Positions 1-11,612 of a DNA stretch of 64,000 nt are shown here, piece by piece. The DNA comes from Phorcus lineatus (taxonomy: Eukaryota; Mollusca; Gastropoda; Trochida; Trochidae). The position numbers and the translations under genes were made by a program. The DNA lies in NCBI GenBank assembly GCA_921293015.1, contig OV121081.1:71689022-71753021 (forward strand). The letters are read 5' to 3'. Each line of letters opens with the position of its first letter. Position 1 is the stretch's first letter. The notes under the pieces are model-generated. The model saw only the letters and a list, made by a program, of their open reading frames with translations, did no database searches and was not told where the DNA came from.

Positions 1-265
1 ACCTACAGAAATAGAAACATTAAGAAAATAATTAATATCATCACTTTTCAAAATATACATTATGGGACAAATTAAAATATCACACTGTGTAATATTCAAA
101 TGACTGTTAGTGAAGCTCGATATTTTTCCCTCTATGAATCTATTTTATTAAAGTTCGATTTTCTTAAAGTTTTAAACATGTTAAACACACCATATAAAAA
201 CGATTTATGATTATAAACAGTTCAGTGATGCGGAACACGAACTGTACGTAAATGTCAGGTCATAC
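1..265. other. Intron of SLC6 gene (3' side of TM2 exon)
   Basis: AT-rich sequence following the donor of the TM2 exon on the minus strand. I see no further SLC6 exon here, so the rest of the transporter lies beyond the left edge of the window. Confidence 0.55.
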
Positions 266-397
266 CTCTGAAGAGTTGTGCAAACTTCCAACACGTGGCT
301 GGTCCGCTGCTGGTGAACTGACCAAGCGAGAGCTCCATGAAGAAGATGGGGATACCAACCAGCGCCAACATAATGGTGTATGGGATGAAGAAGGCCC
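266..397 (-). CDS. SLC6 transporter exon encoding TM2 (partial gene)
   Basis: Internal exon of a Na+/Cl- dependent neurotransmitter/amino-acid symporter (SLC6, LeuT fold), acting in the plasma membrane. The minus-strand translation gives [20 protein letters not shown] followed by [20 protein letters not shown]. This is the TM2 segment with the family hallmark G-I-P-x-F-F-x-E-x-x-x-G-Q. The acceptor reads CCTCCCAG before GGGCC; the donor reads CAGAG then GTATG. The exon is 132 bp, begins two bases into a Gly codon and ends in phase 1. It joins the 1776-1905 exon in frame to rebuild NGGGAFF, which is invariant in the family. The FMELSLGQF and CWKF wording leans towards the glycine/GABA-type branch, but the substrate cannot be assigned from two exons. 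Confidence 0.9.
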
Positions 398-1775
398 CTG
401 GGAGGAAAACATGGTCAAGATAAATTTTCAACATTTGAAGTTTTGAACATCCTTGGAAAAAATTTATCAAATTCAATTTTAAAAGGAAAAGAATTTGAGT
501 TGAACTTTACCAATGTGAAAACGGTTTTATCCATGGTAAGAAATATGTATCCACTTTAGAGATTTATTTACCAATTAGAGAAATATATATTCAATTAGAA
601 AACTCATGATTGTGGTCGTGCCAAAGATAGCTCATGGTAAAGGATGATGTTCTAAAGCACGAATCTATCGAAACATTTGAAAACTTGTGGCTTCAAAAAT
701 ACAATTAACACATACAGTTTTTCACCGAAAAAGTCACATCCATCGTAGGTAAGGACATGTTTATCAACTTTAACATGTATAACTTTGGGAGGAAATTACT
801 TCCTTTTAAACGTTTTAATGTAAAACGAAAGATAACACTTAACAAATGGGCGCATTTCAAAATCATGATTAACATGTGGATCGAGTTTGGATAAGCTTCG
901 AGATGAGTGAAGCCAGTATATTTATTTAGCATAGGAACGAAGATTTATCGGGACTAAGTTCATAATAAACGAGATATACCCTATTTACTCTGCAAGGTGG
1001 GAAGATAAAAATTAACTCAGCCATCTCGTTTGCCGTGATGTTATGAAGAACGTTTATATGCTGAACATCAAATGAATGATTATTTGTGATATATTTTTTA
1101 AAAACCCACCTTGCGTCTGCCCCTTTAAATTAAAGTTAAAGTGGACTAGTTAGGGTTGGGTATTCGGTAGATCGTGACATTACAATGGAAAACTGGTAGT
1201 GTAAGAAGTCAATGCATAAGTAAATGTTGGGAGTGCGCTGGTTTACAGTGAATAAATATAGCAACTTTGTAACACCATCACTTCACTCAGTACGGGAAGG
1301 TTCTCGGCGATAAGGCAACCATTAGATATCATACACTTAGTTGAAATCCAATCTACATATTTATGTTTCAGATAGGTTAACAGTGTACACGATTATGTAA
1401 GCATCTTTTCTTATAAACATATATGTGGTTAACCGCATCAAATGCAAACAGAAAGACATGGAATTTTGTTTGTGAAACACAGCCTACATATAATGTAAAT
1501 GAGAGTATGAGTTATTGTTCAGTGTCGCTTCCGTTCTTGCATCCGTTCTTCATGTTTCCTCCTACTCGTAGATACTGAAGTTAACATGTTTCTTATGGTG
1601 ATGCTAATATGCAAAATTGAAACATTTTTTACAAATAAAAAGTTTCCCCCATCAGATATTTCACTATCAAAGAATTACTTCTTATCTTCCCTACGTATTA
1701 TTGAATACAAGACAAAATTAAATCTCCGAGAGTACTTTAGATCTGGTAAGTGATAGACAAAGAGGGTTGACCAAC
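398..1775 (-). other. SLC6 intron between TM1 and TM2 exons
   Basis: 1.38-kb AT-rich intron, phase 1. The donor is weak in the +3 to +5 positions (G then GTTGGT) and the acceptor is strong (TTTTCCTCCCAG). I see no other coding exon or recognisable repeat inside it. Confidence 0.75.
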
Positions 1776-1905
1776 CTCCTCCATTCCTGTAGCAGAGGTA
1801 GGGGAACCTCCACACGTTGCCCAGTCCCACAGCATAGCCCAGGCAGGAGAGCAGGAAGTCCAGCTTGCTTCCCCAGTTGCCTCGCTCCTCGTTCTCGTCC
1901 CCCTC
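1776..1905 (-). CDS. SLC6 transporter exon encoding TM1 (partial gene)
   Basis: This exon encodes the end of the cytoplasmic N-terminus and TM1. An acidic stretch [19 protein letters not shown] leads into [15 protein letters not shown] and then YRNGGG. In SLC6 proteins the unwound middle of TM1 (the YAVGLGN region) supplies backbone and Asn ligands for Na+ and substrate, and the RxxW-like NWGSK/NVWRF residues form the cytoplasmic gate. All are intact. The acceptor is CCCCTCAG followed by GAG (phase 0); the exon is 130 bp and ends in phase 1, matching the next exon. The 5' exon with the start codon was not found. Just upstream of the acceptor the intron becomes a 20-bp minisatellite. Confidence 0.92.
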
Positions 1906-1940
1906 CTGAGGGGATATATAAATGTATGAATGTATTTGTT

Positions 1941-2158
1941 TGGATGTATCGATAGATATTTGGATGTATTGATAAATGTTTGGATGTATTGATAGATGTT
2001 TGGATGTATCGATAGATGTTAGGATGTATTGATAGATGTTTGGATGTATTGATAGATGATAGGATGTATTGATAGATGTTAGGATGTATTGATATATGTT
2101 CGGATGTATTGGATGCATGTATGTATGTATTGATGGATGGAGGGATGGATGTAGAGAT
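1941..2158. repeat. 20-bp minisatellite beside the SLC6 splice acceptor
   Basis: The unit TGGATGTATTGATAGATGTT recurs in exact 20-base register at 1941, 1961, 1981, 2001, 2021, 2041, 2061, 2081 and 2101. Variation is light (AGG/CGG starts, ATC for ATT). A decayed GGATG-rich edge extends to about 2158 and degenerate half units to about 1922. Long reading frames across it are a by-product of the repetition. Confidence 0.93.
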
Positions 2159-2169
2159 GCATTTATTCT

Positions 2170-2249
2170 GTACCAGCTTCATCAGGCCGTTTAATGCAGT
2201 AACTCTAATGATCTCAAATAATGATCAAACGGCCTGATGAAGCAAGTAC
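2170..2249. repeat. Foldback inverted repeat with CTGATGAAG core
   Basis: Arms at 2170-2192 and 2227-2249 are complementary at 21 of 23 positions around a 34-base spacer. Each arm contains TTCATCAGGCCG or its complement. The CTGATGAAG core recurs in other repeats of this window (13047, 21956, 22164, 59767). It is likely the end of a small mobile element or a foldback remnant. Confidence 0.75.
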
Positions 2250-3839
2250 AGACTTCACCTGCTTAAAACATGTGCCAAACATAATAGCACTTCATCTTTC
2301 ATATATAAAATTCTATACAGTGTTAAGAGCATTAGCATTATTTCTTCAATAACGAATACTCATCTTTTCTCCTTAGTAAAGAGATTAAGGTAAATTCTAA
2401 CGCTGTAAATATGCCTAGATTTGTGTACAACCGACACTTAAATTTGATACCTGTGACTTAATTCCCCTTGATTTTCTGATTATTGATTTATTTTATTGCA
2501 TCAATCGAAAGCAAAAGTAAATGCAAATGTCCTCATATTCCCTAAAATAGCATTTGGATGCATTTGCATTATCATACATGTTCAATTAACGATAGGGTAG
2601 GACCGGTGTTTTTAAGCTAGTTTGTATAACATTTGTATTTGGTAATTGACATGTCCTAAGGACCTGCATTAAATTCACTATCTAAAACACATTCTTCAGA
2701 AGTAGTTAATCTATAATCAATAATTATAATTTTAAAGAGGGTTCAACAGTATACAACCTCCGTACGATCAAGCTATATCCTCGGGAGTATCTCGACAAGT
2801 ATAGTACCGAACAACAAAAGAAACGCGAAAACTTAAACTTCTTTGTAACTGTTGGAAAAAGTTTGGAAATAATTATTAAAATGATATATATTAAACAGCC
2901 AATAGTGTGCTTTTAAATTTCACAACTAAGAAAAAAAAAAGCTATACATGTATGGTTAAACTATGATTTACGATATCTGTCTTATAATTCTGTTGTGAAT
3001 GGTTCTGTAATGTTTTATGTAAATATATTTGATTAAGAACGAAAGTGAGAAGTTAAATAACTATCGTCTCGGGCGAAAAGAGTTCCGGGTGAGTGGGCCA
3101 AGGTGTTACTGGTTTCATCTTACTCAGATCCAGGCCGATGACATTCCTGACAATGACATGACAGATCCTGTTACGGCAATCCGCAGTTTAAACAGCATCA
3201 ACTCATACAAAAAAGTTTTCTAAGGACCCGTATATTTGCTAACTGGTTTCAGCACATATGCATTGCCTGTTTAAAGGCGCTGTAGCACGTTTCGGTGAGG
3301 ACTAACGGAATCTCATGAAAAACAGATACGTTATCAATTTCTAGAAGATATCTTTAATAAAAACGACGACTTCTTAAACGAACGTACAGAGATCCGTTTA
3401 ACCAAGAGAATCCCTTTTCCTTAATATTTGACCTCAAGGTGTTCACACTTAAATGGCCGTATGCTGTATACGCGACACTGTACATGTATTCTAAAACTAC
3501 GAATAATCGGATAGAAGGATATGTTTTAACCCCTTATTTTGCACAAAATACTATCTATTGGTAAGAATTTTAAAAAGATGAAACATTACAATGCACAAAG
3601 CTTTAAATATCGACCAGTTTGGTAAATCTACATTTGATATGAAGACACTTGATGCTTGTTTAAACCACAAACTAGACTGACCTTAAGAGAAATCAGCCTT
3701 TAGGTATGAACAATAGATGCATTTTGTAACGACCAAATAGACTGATTTACTTGAATTTTTGAGACAACAAGACTGATTTTAAGAGAAAAATGACTTCGGG
3801 TATGAGTGCACTTGAAGTCTAGAACCACCAACAAGACTA
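2250..3839. other. Non-coding, no recognisable content
   Basis: AT-rich DNA upstream of the visible SLC6 exons, either a 5' intron of that gene or intergenic. I see no exon with flanking splice signals and no clear repeat. Confidence 0.5.
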
Positions 3840-4190
3840 GTACTGATGTAGAGGTGAGGGGATATAGGGTTTAAGGCCGCTTTCAAAAGTATTTCACTTA
3901 TATCGCGGCTGCTATTAATATTGCAGGGAGAAAGCCCGCAGCACCATTGTGGCTATGCTTTGCGGTGAAACCTGCGAGCATCGCCTGGAACAAGCGAACC
4001 ATGGGTGGTACTGCACTGAAATTCAGTGTAGCATTGAACCCAAACCTGTAGAATCCAATTCCACTGTAGAATCCAGTTCCAGGCTCAATTCTCTACTGCA
4101 GACAAAGTTGCAGAGCCCCTGGCGGGATTCGAACCACGGACCTCTTGATCCGAAGACGAACGCGCTAACCACTGCGCTATCCCGCCCCCT
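3840..4190 (-). repeat. tRNA-derived SINE, nearly full length
   Basis: On the minus strand the element opens with a tRNA-like head (4188 down to about 4120). The head has an A-box-like TAGCGCAGTGGTTAGCGCG (4162-4180) and a B-box GGTTCGAATCC (4126-4136). The anticodon region CTTCGGA resembles tRNA-Arg, but the stems are imperfect, so it is not a functional tRNA gene. An unrelated body follows, then a 3' part with GCGATATAAGTGAAATAC and AAAGCGGCCTTAAAC, a variant of the molluscan GGCGTTAAAC tail. Internal pol III promoters drive such elements, and mobilisation uses a partner LINE. Confidence 0.82.
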
Positions 4191-4737
4191 GATGTGGAGA
4201 GGAACCCTTTTAGTGTGTACACACTTAGTGGAGACCGTTACTAATTGTTCAGCGAATCGTAGCAAGGTGATAAGTCGTCTGAATAGAGGAATTCAATTCT
4301 CAAAAATAGGCCACGTTAAGTGTGAATTCTATGATGGGTGTCGCAGCGGTTCAAAGAGGCTGTACAATAACCAACACAATGGTCTCGGTCGACTGGTGGA
4401 TTACAGTCACTGCTTGTGCCAACTGATAGTCAGGACTGACGATCTTTGACAGGGGGCTACTGTCCACAATAACCCTCCACAGAGTGCAGAAGGATGAATT
4501 GTTCGTTGCTGTAAAGATGTCATGGTTGTTGAATCGTACTCTACTTAAGCTTAATACAGTGGCGAGAAATGGACCTTTGATAGCAGGTTGACTTTGGTCC
4601 ATTGCACTTGATTAGTGATGTCGGTAGGTTGTACTGACCTGGGCCGTATCTACAGTGTTTCATTGCACGCTATGATGTCGATGTTAGGACATACACATGT
4701 ACGAAATACTTATGATAATGGGTTGATATAGTTAAGT
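4191..4737. other. Unassigned stretch with a protein-like minus ORF
   Basis: An open frame of 83 codons on the minus strand (4602 down to 4351) has a more protein-like composition than the surrounding DNA, but I cannot place it in a family and no splice sites frame it convincingly. The rest shows nothing. Confidence 0.3.
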
Positions 4738-4840
4738 GGTACGCGAGTGAGTTGAGGTGTTTTCAGGTTTAACACCACTTTCTAGAGCATTTCACTGAGA
4801 AAGCCTGCAACACAATTGTTACTGTATGCATTGTGAGTGA
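4738..4840 (-). repeat. SINE 3' fragment
   Basis: A diverged, 5'-truncated copy of the element at 3840-4190, in the same orientation. GAGTGAGTTGAGG, GGTTTAACACCACTTTC and CATTTCACTGAGAAAGCC align in order with the longer copy. The head with the pol III boxes is missing. Confidence 0.68.
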
Positions 4841-7800
4841 ATTTGCACTTTTTAAAGTTGAGTAACCTAATAATCTCAAGTTAATATTTTGTGTAGCTTA
4901 CATTAAAACTTATCACGTGATCAACCCAGCCAAATAAGTGTTAAACTCAGACCATTATCAATTACATAATTCCTGTATTTACATCATTTTAAAATAATTA
5001 TCATTAACATAAACCTTCACTGAATGTAAGAGATAATAGATAAAAGCACTGTTTGTCAATGTTTTCATAAACAAAGCTCATTCACGTCAAAGATTGAGAA
5101 TAGTTTGATTTCGAAATTGAAGGATACATTTGTGTGTTATTGTAATGAAAGGACGTATTTATGGCTAATCTTTCACTTCCCCATGTCAGTTGTAAGATCC
5201 ATAAAAATGCATACGACATTTATTACAACATTCTGTTATAGTGAGAAATTACATGCAATTGAACAGAAGAGTTTATCGGTAAAAGCTCGCTTTAATAACA
5301 GAACACAATTGCATTTGCTCATGGCAAGCACTATTCTTAAAGGATTTCATTTAACCATTACTAATAAGTTATTTTGCGCTAAGTTGAGACAAAAATGGCA
5401 AGAAGCTTATGGAGAATAGGTAAGTAAGGAGTGTATTGGGATGGTAAAGAATAAGTATAGGAGCTCGTCTCATATAAAGGCCACCCATTGAAAGAGAGCT
5501 GAGCACGTCTTGTACCAGAAAGTGAGAGGCAGTACATTTAGAGTCGGCCTTTGATCTTATTAAGAAGATGATTAAAATGTTAGTATAACACATTTATTTT
5601 TATTTCATCTGGTGGCGTGTCTGATGTCATGCCACCCCGGGACTGTGTGATGCAAACCTCCATGCCCAAACTGTCATCTCTAACTTGTATTGATTTCAGA
5701 AAAGAATAAATATAAAGTTCTTTCAGCAACGCTCCATCCAATTTTATTATGATATTAAATTGTAAATGTTAAATTGTAAATATCAAGTGTGAATGTTTAT
5801 GTCGTAGTTTCTGCTGTTGTATCGTCGTTTGTTGTTGTAACTCTAATTTGGAGGAATAAAGAATATATATGGAGTGTACAGAGTAGAACTTGCACATATT
5901 ACGTGTCGGATAATATAGTCAAAATCCGAATATAATAAGATGCTAATAATATAGCATTATAACAATTCACATACCAATGTTAATACACAATGGTCCTTTG
6001 ACAACAAAACGACTGACATGTTTAAACTACATGCACTTGTATTGAGTGTCCCGTGGGAATGTCATTCGATACTGCGGGTATGAAAAGAGCTAATCACATA
6101 GGAGGAAGTCGATCGAATAGATATTTCTAAACTTCTACAATGTCGAGAAGATCGTAATTATATCCTTTAACTTGGCAATGTCTGTGTTTCTGGACAAACT
6201 GCGGAAATGACTGGTGTTACAAGATATAAGCCCTCGTCAAGAAGCTTAAAAGAACAGTTGACATAATATATAAGTCGAGTACAGGGTACTTGTGCCACGA
6301 CAGAGACTGGTGTTAAGAACTTGTAATATAAAGATCAAATTGCAGGTGCTTCATTTGTCTATTTCTTTATCGCCTTGGCCATATCGTCTTAAGCTTGAAT
6401 AAGCTCATGCCTTGTTTTGTCCCATTCGACTTGCGATAAGTTGATATAAGACTAAATTTAAACGGTGTCGTAAACATGTTCAGTAACAGTTTACAATTTT
6501 GTGATTGTTATAAATTGAATGAAAATGTTGATGATGTCATAGTATTGTGGTGTCATTACTTGATGTAAAACAATTGACTTGACGACGGCAGAGCATTGTT
6601 GAAAATCTACAGTCAAAATTACGTCTGTAGTGGAACACACTTTTGAATGATGAATACTGAAAAATCATGCAAATGAGTGAGGGCGAACGATACGTTGAGC
6701 TTTTGATGGATTGCAATAGTAATGTGTCATTAGGAACCATGCAAGAACAATGCATGTATCGATAGTAAGGTTAACTATCGATAGTTTCGATAGTGAAATG
6801 TTTCATGGATTAAAATGTATTTCTAATGGCCTGTATAAGTACTCATGAAAGTTTATTTGAATTTATTTCATTTGTTCTGATTTAGAGTGATGCACCCAGG
6901 TTGATATGGTGAGAGATGGCAAAAGCCAAAATTGTGTTAACAGTAGATTCTCATAAAAGCTCCGAGAATGGTAGCTGACACGGGTTTTTTTCTAAAAAAT
7001 AGAGAATACTACACGAGGTCTCGTTAGATACGAATTATACGAAACGAGTGACCTACTGGCGGTACATGTATCTTACCTAGCTAAAGCACTAGTACATTGT
7101 ATCGCAATAGTCAAAACATGCATATGGTCAATAGTCAACCGTAGAAGATGACAGACATCTCTTCACATGGGAACTACATGTGTTAGTAATATTTGAAATT
7201 CAGTGTCGGAGTAATGATCGGAAACGAAACGTCATGCACCATGTGCAAAGCAACAAAACAAGTATTTCAAAGGAATTACAGTCTATTTGTTACACCATCC
7301 ACTTACTACTTTCGTCTCACAGTTGTCATGACTTGTCTTCAGATAGTGTAAGGAGCATTATGTTAAATTTCAAAATGTCGGTCACAGTAAACTGACTTTC
7401 ATATCACACTACTGGGAACATTACCTCACCATAATGTTTGATCACATCAGATCTTTGTGACAGAAACCATACGTTTTTTTTCAAAGAAACACTAACAGCA
7501 ATATTTCCAATTAAATATTTCTCTACCTTTATTTCTTCATTCAGCAAGTGCTCTAAAGCTTTCAATTATTTTAAGGCAGTTGAAAGCCAAACAAAATACG
7601 ACATCAATAATCTGACGCAATGTACTCCCGAGTATAATGATAAATATAATGCCTTAGGTGCTCGAAAACACCGTACGCGAGTTTATAAGAACTTTGTTAA
7701 TTTTAAGGTGAAAGTCACATGTCCAAGCTCCGCGCATTGCGATGGACTCAACTCGACGCGATCCAGAAAGCTTGCACAGCATTGCGTGGAGCTTGGGTCA

Positions 7801-8917
7801 GGGAGGTCTCGTTGTTGTCAAATACCGATCATCCTCGTAAATCATCGGCAGTCTTCGTTAAACTTCCAAATATGGTCAATGCGAAATCGTGTACAGATGT
7901 ATTTCGGAACATTGCAATCATAACCGTGCAACTCATGTAAAACTCGAAATGCAAAAGTCTGTTTCGTAAGGCTGATTTTACAACTCTTCATTTTTTATTT
8001 ACCATTTGTAAAACGTAACTTGTAGCATTGCTAAATGTGTATATCCCTCTTATTTGAAATAAAAAAAATGTTTCGACTTTGACATTTCTAGAATCACATT
8101 TGAACTTTGTAAAGTTGAGAACAGCAAGTTGAGTTTTACAGGATTGAAATGTTAGGTTTGCATACTTGGACTTATCTTTTCGAGAATTGCATGGTTGAGA
8201 ACGACATGTTACAACTTGCGAATTACGAGTTTACATGATTTCAATTTTGGCACACATCCCCTTCCATACAGTTCGCCCTATGTCATTGTTAATGTTCTCT
8301 CTATTGACGACAGGCAAACTGTTCAAATGTTTACACTTGGACATCTTTCAGCAGATATGTGCACCGCGACAGTACACAACATACAGTTGAGCATGTAACA
8401 CTTTGTGGAACAAAGTAAACAGGCCTTTGCACATTATTGTTCAGCGGAGCTTGGTGTACGTGCCTATTGCCGTTTTGAAGTCTTAAAAGTGTCATAGTTC
8501 TTTTATATTGCTTAATAACAACTGGGTAAGCCCAAAGGCGACGAAGAGAGTGAGTGCATATTTCAAACATTAACGTTCAAGTAGTTCACAATTAAATTTT
8601 TTGCATGGGAGTATATATTCTTTCTTGACTCTACCGATATAATCTTCTACGGGTTCAAAACCTGTTTGAAAGTACTTGAACAGCTGGTTAAAAATCTGAT
8701 TTGGGCTGGACGCAACGGTAACAGCAGTTAAACTACGTTGAATATGAATTAATGGATGATTTAATATTAAATGCTGCAAGAAGTTGGTATTGAAATGTTT
8801 TTTAAGATCTTAAAACGTTAAGTCGAAGGATCCTAGTTAACAGCAGCTATAGAGAGTAGCCTTGTCTTATGCAACTATTATCTAATACTTTGTGCAAGCT
8901 TATTCTTAAAGACGTCA
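4841..8917. other. Intergenic, AT-rich, no gene recognised
   Basis: Contains a poly(A)-like AATAAA at 5855, a small inverted repeat near 6757, and a slightly GC-richer patch at 7660-7930. That patch carries overlapping open frames of 161 and 73 codons on the plus strand, without recognisable domains. No splice-framed exon is convincing. Confidence 0.45.
6757..6783. repeat. Short inverted repeat of TATCGATAGT
   Basis: TATCGATAGT and its complement ACTATCGATA are separated by 7 bases, and a third partial copy (TTTCGATAGT) follows. TATCGATA is itself palindromic and matches the insect DRE octamer; any regulatory meaning here is inference. Confidence 0.6.
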
Positions 8918-8961
8918 TAACTATGTACAAACGGTGTTATAACTATGTACAAACGGTTTAC
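8918..8961. repeat. 22-bp tandem duplication
   Basis: TAACTATGTACAAACGGT occurs at 8918 and again at 8940, a simple two-copy duplication in non-coding DNA. Confidence 0.8.
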
Positions 8962-9004
8962 TCTTGGTGCAAGTACAGAGTGCAGAAATTCTACCCTCAT
9001 TCCC

Positions 9005-9066
9005 ATCATAAGCTGTTGAAATTTTAGTGAGGCGCCGCTTTCAAGAGTATTGTTTCTAAGGAGAAA
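9005..9066 (-). repeat. SINE 3' relic
   Basis: TTTTAGTGAGGCGCCGCTTTCAAG on the plus strand is the reverse of the SINE tail (GAAAGCGGCGCC...), followed by a decayed GAGTATTGTTTCTAAGGAG resembling the same part of the 3840-4190 copy. It is short and degenerate. Confidence 0.5.
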
Positions 9067-11612
9067 TCATGATTATTATGTGAAACCTCAAAGCGTAGAA
9101 CAAAATTAAAACTTCAATATAGACCTACAGAAAGCCTAAACTCTTCTAATAGTGTAACTTGGCAGATATTAGACTTTTAATATACCGCTGAATGTATTCA
9201 GTGAAGCTTGCTAACTTTAAGAGCGTCAATACAGTAGCAATAAGTTCAAATATTTACAATAGTGTACCTGTTTTAACATTTATGCATAACCTCTTTCCCG
9301 GAAGTGACCATTTAAAACTAATTAAGTACGTCGATCTTAACAACATAAAATGGTTAATCTTTGTCAGACATACACGTAGATACAATATAATTTTCAAGAG
9401 TTTACAATTAACAATAAAAAAAGAGCGATGTGATCTTAAGCTCATCAGTAATTGTATTGTCTGACGTTCAAGACAAGGATACATGGCACTCCAGGAAAAA
9501 GGACGAAATAAAGATTTGAGAGTAGACACCCTGCTACGCCCATACATAATTTACAATTTTAAGTCTACATGTTAGAAAGATACTATTCATTTAATTTCAG
9601 CCTCCTATGCCAAATGGTTTTAGAGAAGAATTTATTTGGATATTTCAGAGAAAATGCCTTTGAAAGAGCAAATTTGAAGAGAGGGGGGATGGGGGGGAGG
9701 TCCCAAACTTTACAACTTCGGATCCCCTAGGTGCAATGTATCTAGAAAAGTGAAAACAAATGATAACAGTTTAAAGACCGACCATGTCATACATATCTAA
9801 CAATATAACATTTCAGGTCTAATGAGATAAAAATGAAACATTTTGTAAGGAATGGTTCATGAAATGACAGTCTATTATTATATGTTTGGGAATACAAGAT
9901 AATCGTAATATTTTCTGATGAACAGCTACATAAATATCCACCTTTATGAATTATCTCTACATTGGTTTATACAATTTCTAGATATGGATTGGGATTGGGA
10001 TACACGGGGGTCAATGGTATACTTTTTTTAAGACTGTGTCAATCAAGAAACCCTGTTTTGGATGTTCAGTTGTTTAGTAAAAACAAGAGGAAAAGAGAAC
10101 CTCCAGGGGGGTGACTGAACCGCTATCTTCATGAAGAATAGGGCCCTTATCCTTTTGTCTGAACAGAGTTGACCGGTTAGGGCCACATTCAAGTGTGCAC
10201 AGACCATGTGAAGCTATGCCCGTTAAAACCAGTGACTAGAACGCTGAACAAAGAGCCTCCTCTGAGGGCCACATACCACACTGCATCGTACCGTATCGCT
10301 TTACAGTATACAAGGCTGTGGGGGCACAATACACGATAATCAGATTTGGTTTCGGTTCGTAGTTGATAAGTGGGTCATGAATTAACCATGAATTTACGTA
10401 AGTTCGAATGTGTTCAATATGCTTTTTTTTTAGAATAGCTTCCAAAACATTTCTGATAGAGTTCGAGCTTGTAATACTATATAAGAGTTGTCCATATAGC
10501 ACCACACATACGGTGTCTATTACATTGAGTTCAACATATAAGTTGCTGTTTTATGCGTGAATCAATATTGCTTATTTTCCTGAATTTCATGGTTTAAAAG
10601 ATAAATGACATTTTTTTTATTATGGACACTCTTGTCCTTGTAGCCGTATATTTGCACCAGAAACAGTCAGGTACTCGTAACTATGGTAGGACGTAGGCAA
10701 TCCTTGATCTGACTTGATTTGGAAACTCCTTAAACTCACAAAAAAACCGCTCAAATATAATACAGACGATGAGTGTCAAATAATCATGAACCAAAACTTT
10801 ATATTCAATCAATTCTTTGGGTATGAATTACAGGTATATAAATATCTTTCTGTGAAGCAAGATTAAGTTTGAAGTAGGGTACAATTCAAATCTAGCAACT
10901 TGACACGTTATTGAGAACTATGTAGGCATGAAAAACAAACAGACTTTACTATATAGGTGAACATTACCATAAGTAATATTGATAACTGTGTCCACTGGCT
11001 TGAGAAATGTATATATAAATACAAAGCACCTGAGGAAGCGAATTTGACGGTCGAGTGAACATCACTGAACCATGACAGCATCACGTGACACTGTCAAACA
11101 AGCCGATAAGCTTAGTCCATATACTAGGATCATGCTAAAGATAATTTCTTGCTGAAAAGATGTCTTTGGAAGCTCGTTTTTTGTAAAACAAGTAAATGTA
11201 GCATATTTGAAAATAGAACTTTTGCAGATATCGATGTGTATCTACTTAAGAGATAAGTTAAGGTTTTTGCAATCAGGAGAATTATATAGAACTTCGATTT
11301 TATTGTATATAATTCACAGTAAGTGAACACGTACAGATGCAGAATTTAATTTGTAAACACATCTTTTATGTGAGATTACACAAACACTGTCACACTCACA
11401 GAAAGAAAAAAACGCGACGGTCAGGTATGTGCACGATGATCATGTGCAGGTTAATCGCCGACCAATCCAGCCGACCTTTTAAAGAAACGTTTCTGCATAT
11501 AAAGGAAGAGCTATTGTATATTCAAATGCTATTTTTAAGAGCTATATCATCGGATAAAACATTACACATCAACGATATGAAAATTAGCAGTCAATAAACA
11601 ATTCGTACTTAC
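9067..11612. other. Non-coding, no gene recognised
   Basis: AT-rich sequence. It includes a G-run pair at 9683-9700 (six G, then seven G, then two G). If the 11613-11735 exon is real, the left part may be its first intron and later exons may lie here unrecognised. Confidence 0.4.

Noticed and set aside
1675-2182. Long minus-strand frames rich in Ile, His, Pro, Ser and Tyr
   Set aside because: They are the 20-bp minisatellite read through, fused to the real TM1 exon; splice sites show that only 1776-1905 is coding.
4120-4189. Functional tRNA gene on the minus strand
   Set aside because: A and B boxes are present, but the acceptor and anticodon stems do not pair well and a SINE body follows.
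4023-4449. Open frames of 166 and 80 codons, one reading like SAVVSAFVFGSRGPWFES
   Set aside because: They translate the tRNA-like SINE head; this peptide is a known by-product of such SINEs.
7438-7940. Overlapping 161- and 73-codon plus-strand frames
   Set aside because: No domain, no splice signals framing them and no coherent choice between the two frames; probably chance in a GC-richer patch.
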